Shown here one piece after another: positions 61,326 through 64,000 of a stretch of DNA of 64,000 bases (the stretch's first letter is position 1; each line of letters starts with the position of its first letter). The stretch spans positions 1 to 64,000 of the forward strand of contig NZ_JACJOU010000019.1 of assembly GCF_014695725.1 (NCBI RefSeq). Reading direction: 5' to 3'. The notes under the pieces are model-generated. The model was not told where the DNA came from and did not search any database. It worked only from the letters and a program-made list of their open reading frames with translations. Made by a program: the position numbers and the translations under genes. This DNA comes from Microcoleus sp. FACHB-672 (GTDB lineage Bacteria; Cyanobacteriota; Cyanobacteriia; Cyanobacteriales; Oscillatoriaceae).

Positions 61326-61695
61326 TTGTGTGGAAATGAAACGCCAAGGCACCGAGCGTATTCTAGATAAAATTAAAGACATGAACCCAGAAGAGCAGCT
61401 AGCTTACTGGCAGGAACACACAGAAGCTTTGCGGAAGCGCCAGCAAACTAAACGCCGGGATAACTTAAAAGCCGGTTTGATAGCGGTTGATTCCCCCGCC
61501 GTTAGCTTTCCAACCCGAACCAAAACATTCGACTGCGTGCGGATGAAAAGAGCAGGAAATCAAAAAATATTTGAAATAATAAAAGATATGACCCTAGAGG
61601 AAGAACTCGCCTACTGGCAAGACGCCACGGAAAAACTGCGCCGGCAGCAACAAGCTGTTCGCCGGCACAACCTGGTTTCAGGCAACTCAATCTAG
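61303..61695 (+). CDS. Doubled antitoxin-like protein, partner of the PIN gene
   Basis: 130 residues from the ATG at 61303. It is two copies of one module: KKFDCVEMKRQGTERILDKI, KDMNPEEQLAYWQEHTEALR (residues about 4-50) and KTFDCVRMKRAGNQKIFEII, KDMTLEEELAYWQDATEKLR (about 70-115). As I recall, the single module (FDCVxMKxxx..I....M..EE...) is known beside PIN genes in cyanobacteria as a short antitoxin of 60-70 residues. A tandem fusion would pre-pair two binding units, fitting the dimeric form of VapC toxins. The next TPR gene starts three bases after its stop, so the three may share an mRNA. Confidence 0.75.
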   Translation: MKTNKKFDCVEMKRQGTERILDKIKDMNPEEQLAYWQEHTEALRKRQQTKRRDNLKAGLIAVDSPAVSFPTRTKTFDCVRMKRAGNQKIFEIIKDMTLEEELAYWQDATEKLRRQQQAVRRHNLVSGNSI

Positions 61696-61697
61696 CA

Positions 61698-62471
61698 ATG
61701 GAAAACTTACGCTCTCTTGAAGAAGCCCTTATGCAATACGATCAGCAGCTCACCACTCACCCAGACAACTACAAAGCTTGGAACAACCGAGGCGTTGCCC
61801 TAGAAAAATTGGGTCGCTATGAAGATGCGATCGCCAGCTACGACAAAGCCTTAGCCCTTCAACCCGATCTCCCGGAAACTTGGAACAATCGAGGTATTGC
61901 ACTCGCTGAACTCAACCGTCATCAAGACGCACTGAGATGCTACGACCAAGCTTTAACCCTGCAACCGAATCTATCTCAAGCTTGGAACAATCGCGGCATT
62001 TCCCTGCGGAAACTTGGTCGCTACCAAGCAGCCGTTGCTAGTCATGATAAAGCCATCGCGATTCAACCCAACGACTGGCAAGCTTGGAACAATCGCGGCA
62101 TCGCCTTATATGAATCAGGTCGTTACCGAGACGCACTGATCAGCTACGACAAATCTTTAGTCATTAAACCCAACAATTGCGAAACTTGGACAAACCGAGG
62201 CAATGCCTTGGGGAAACTTGGCCGCTATGAAAATGCCATCGACAGCTACGGCGAAGCTTTAACAATCCAACCGGATCAAGCGCTAATTTGGTATAACAAA
62301 GCTTGCTGTTACGCACTACAGCGTCAAGTAGATCTAGCTATTGAAAACCTACAAACTGCTATTAATTTAAATTCTGAACGATATATAGAAATGGCGAAGA
62401 CAGATTCGGATTTTGATAAAATTCGCCGAGATGTAAGGTTTCGAGTTTTACTTCGAGGGCCAGTCAGTTAA
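61698..62471 (+). CDS. TPR protein, about 6 repeats
   Basis: 257 residues. Canonical N-N-R-G TPR units (ALALQPDLPETWNNRGIALA and so on), not the Trp-rich D-Y-W kind of the three upstream TPR genes, but the same cap: IWYNKACCYALQRQVDLAIE and DFDKIRRDVRFRVLL. Starts two bases after the doubled antitoxin-like gene ends, so it is probably read from the same transcript. Its partner protein is unknown. Confidence 0.85.
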   Translation: MENLRSLEEALMQYDQQLTTHPDNYKAWNNRGVALEKLGRYEDAIASYDKALALQPDLPETWNNRGIALAELNRHQDALRCYDQALTLQPNLSQAWNNRGISLRKLGRYQAAVASHDKAIAIQPNDWQAWNNRGIALYESGRYRDALISYDKSLVIKPNNCETWTNRGNALGKLGRYENAIDSYGEALTIQPDQALIWYNKACCYALQRQVDLAIENLQTAINLNSERYIEMAKTDSDFDKIRRDVRFRVLLRGPVS

Positions 62472-62724
62472 ATGTTTAATGCCGGCAGCAACGACAGATA
62501 AAAAAGAAAGTAAAACTTACAACTTTATGAAGCCTGAGCCTACAACTTAGTCTCTTTCAGTTTTAATTAACTCCTCACACTTCAGAGCCGGCAGCAGGAA
62601 GAACAGTAACAATCGGGGATGACATTTCGTCTAATTTTGACAGATCACTTCCTCCCAACTGTACAGCTCAATCTACAGTTGCTTATAAGATACGGATATC
62701 TGCTGTTTTGAATGGTAAATCATA

Positions 62725-64000
62725 ATGCTTATGTCTTCTGATGCCGCTAGCATGAAAAGCCTCGAAAAGAGCGACCCTAAATTTTTAGAACTGAACACTC
62801 GTCTGACAGAGATCGACGACATCGAATCAGCAGCAGCACTGCTGCACTGGGATCAAGCCACTTATATGCCTGCCGGCGGCGCACCGGCACGAGGTCGCCA
62901 ACTCGCTACCCTAAGACAAATCGCCCACGAAAAATTTACCGATCCCGTTATTGGGCAACTGCTAGAAGATTTAAAACCCTACGAAGACAGCCTCTCCTAC
63001 GACTCCAACGAAGCCAGTCTCATCCGGATCGCCCGCCTCAGCTACAACCGATCTGTTTGCGTACCGGCATCCTTCATGGCAGAACTTTCTCAACACCGAT
63101 CGGCATCCTACGAAGCTTGGGCGAAAGCCAGACCGGCCAACGACTTTACCATTGTTCAGCCTTACCTAGAAAAGACCTTGGATTTAAGCCGCGAATTGGC
63201 CGGCTTTTTTCCTGGATACGAGCATATCGCCGACCCACTAATTGACTTTTCAGATGCCGACATGAAAGCATCTACCCTGAGACAGATATTTAGCCGGCTG
63301 CGCCAAGAACTCGTGCCAATCGTCGAGCAGATCACCTCCCAACCGGCAGCCGATGATGCCTTCCTGCACCAGCATTTTCCCGAAACCAAGCAACTAGAAT
63401 TTAGCCGCCGGATCATTGAGCGCATCGGCTACGACTTCAAACGAGGCCGGCAAGACAAAACTCTGCATCCCTTCATGACCCGATTTTCCACCGGCGATGT
63501 TCGTATCACCACCCGCGTCTACGAAAACGATCTGGGACAAGGACTATTCAGCAGCATCCACGAAGCCGGTCACGCCATGTATGAACAAGGCATCTCCCGT
63601 GAATTTGAAGGCACCCCCCTAGCCAGTGGCGTCTCCTCCGGCGTCCACGAAAGCCAATCTCGCCTGTGGGAAAACCTCGTCGGGCGCAGCCGGGGTTTTT
63701 GGGAATGCTTCTATCCCCAACTGCAAGGCGTCTTCCTCAGAGAACTTGGCAATATTTCCATTCACAAATTCTACCGGGCAATTAACAAAGTCGCCCGCTC
63801 TCTGATCCGCACCGACGCTGACGAAGTCACCTATAACCTGCACGTCACAATTCGCTTCGATCTAGAATTAGCCATGCTCGAAGGTTCCCTGTCGGTGCGC
63901 GACCTCCCCGAAGCCTGGAACGAGCGTTACCGCAGCGATCTCGGCCTCGTCCCTGCCACAGACAGCGAAGGCGTCATGCAAGACGTACATTGGTATAGTG
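62725..64000 (+). CDS. M32 carboxypeptidase (cut by window edge)
   Basis: Open from the ATG at 62725 (a second at 62731) to the end of the window, 425 residues, stop not reached; full members have about 500. The family pattern is strong: LLHWDQATYMPAGGAPARGR, DVRITTRVYENDLGQGLFSS, zinc site I-H279-E-A-G-H (SSIHEAGHAMYEQG), SGVSSGVHESQSRLWENLVG, and near the edge VMQDVHWYS. Removes C-terminal residues from peptides using one metal ion. A common cyanobacterial peptidase, no operon link visible. Confidence 0.92.
   Translation, partial: MLMSSDAASMKSLEKSDPKFLELNTRLTEIDDIESAAALLHWDQATYMPAGGAPARGRQLATLRQIAHEKFTDPVIGQLLEDLKPYEDSLSYDSNEASLIRIARLSYNRSVCVPASFMAELSQHRSASYEAWAKARPANDFTIVQPYLEKTLDLSRELAGFFPGYEHIADPLIDFSDADMKASTLRQIFSRLRQELVPIVEQITSQPAADDAFLHQHFPETKQLEFSRRIIERIGYDFKRGRQDKTLHPFMTRFSTGDVRITTRVYENDLGQGLFSSIHEAGHAMYEQGISREFEGTPLASGVSSGVHESQSRLWENLVGRSRGFWECFYPQLQGVFLRELGNISIHKFYRAINKVARSLIRTDADEVTYNLHVTIRFDLELAMLEGSLSVRDLPEAWNERYRSDLGLVPATDSEGVMQDVHWYS

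Overview
The window looks like a chromosomal segment of a filamentous, Microcoleus/Oscillatoria-type cyanobacterium. The taxon is inferred from content, not proven: HIP1 octamers (GCGATCGC) at about 15060, 17490 and 61827, pervasive GCCGGC palindromes, heptamer tandem repeats between genes, and typical cyanobacterial families (WGxxGxxG protein, Uma2, CHAT remnant, large TPR proteins, ExoD, RTX-type calcium-binding protein, baeRF3). No rRNA, tRNA or CRISPR array was recognised.

Layout. 0-3.7 kb: an IS630-type transposase end at the left edge, a secreted SH3 protein, a DEDD-exonuclease-like protein with altered catalytic residues, and a secreted protein of unknown function. 3.9-7.9 kb: a decayed accessory patch holding two remnants of the same HTH gene, a frameshifted tyrosine recombinase and a frameshifted YYEVP-type gene around an intact RTX repeat protein. 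8.2-11.6 kb: a duplicated gene pair (BON lipoprotein plus glycine-rich stress-type membrane protein). 12.0-12.6 kb: a CHAT protease pseudogene with four in-frame stops. 14-18.9 kb: an operon of glycosyltransferase, UDP-galactopyranose mutase and a GH1-RmlD fusion. 19.7-28.3 kb: a STAS protein, then a galactose cluster (galE, cupin, GH2 hydrolase, galT, M24-like protein, galK) that with glf links beta-galactoside use, the Leloir pathway and galactofuranose-containing glycans.

28.5-36 kb: a baeRF3 gene interrupted by one in-frame UAG, an MBL-fold hydrolase, an SDR, a DUF4142 protein with a 42-bp minisatellite and a low-complexity WGxxGxxG protein. 36-53.4 kb: an envelope or glycan region with three paralogous multi-spanning membrane proteins and a PMT-type glycosyltransferase (all probably GT-C), two GT2 enzymes, a flippase-like LPG-synthase-type protein, M48 protease, alpha/alpha-toroid-like protein, MurG-like transferase and ExoD protein. 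A polyprenyl-phosphate-sugar route feeding the GT-C enzymes is the simplest reading, but it is inference.

53.4-64 kb: a consensus promoter followed by a highly structured, two-armed, apparently noncoding element of about 320 nt just upstream of a small HNH nuclease gene (the least explained object in the window), then RNase III, four TPR proteins sharing an ACCYA C-terminal cap, a PIN toxin-like gene overlapping a protein made of two antitoxin-like copies, and an M32 carboxypeptidase running off the right edge.
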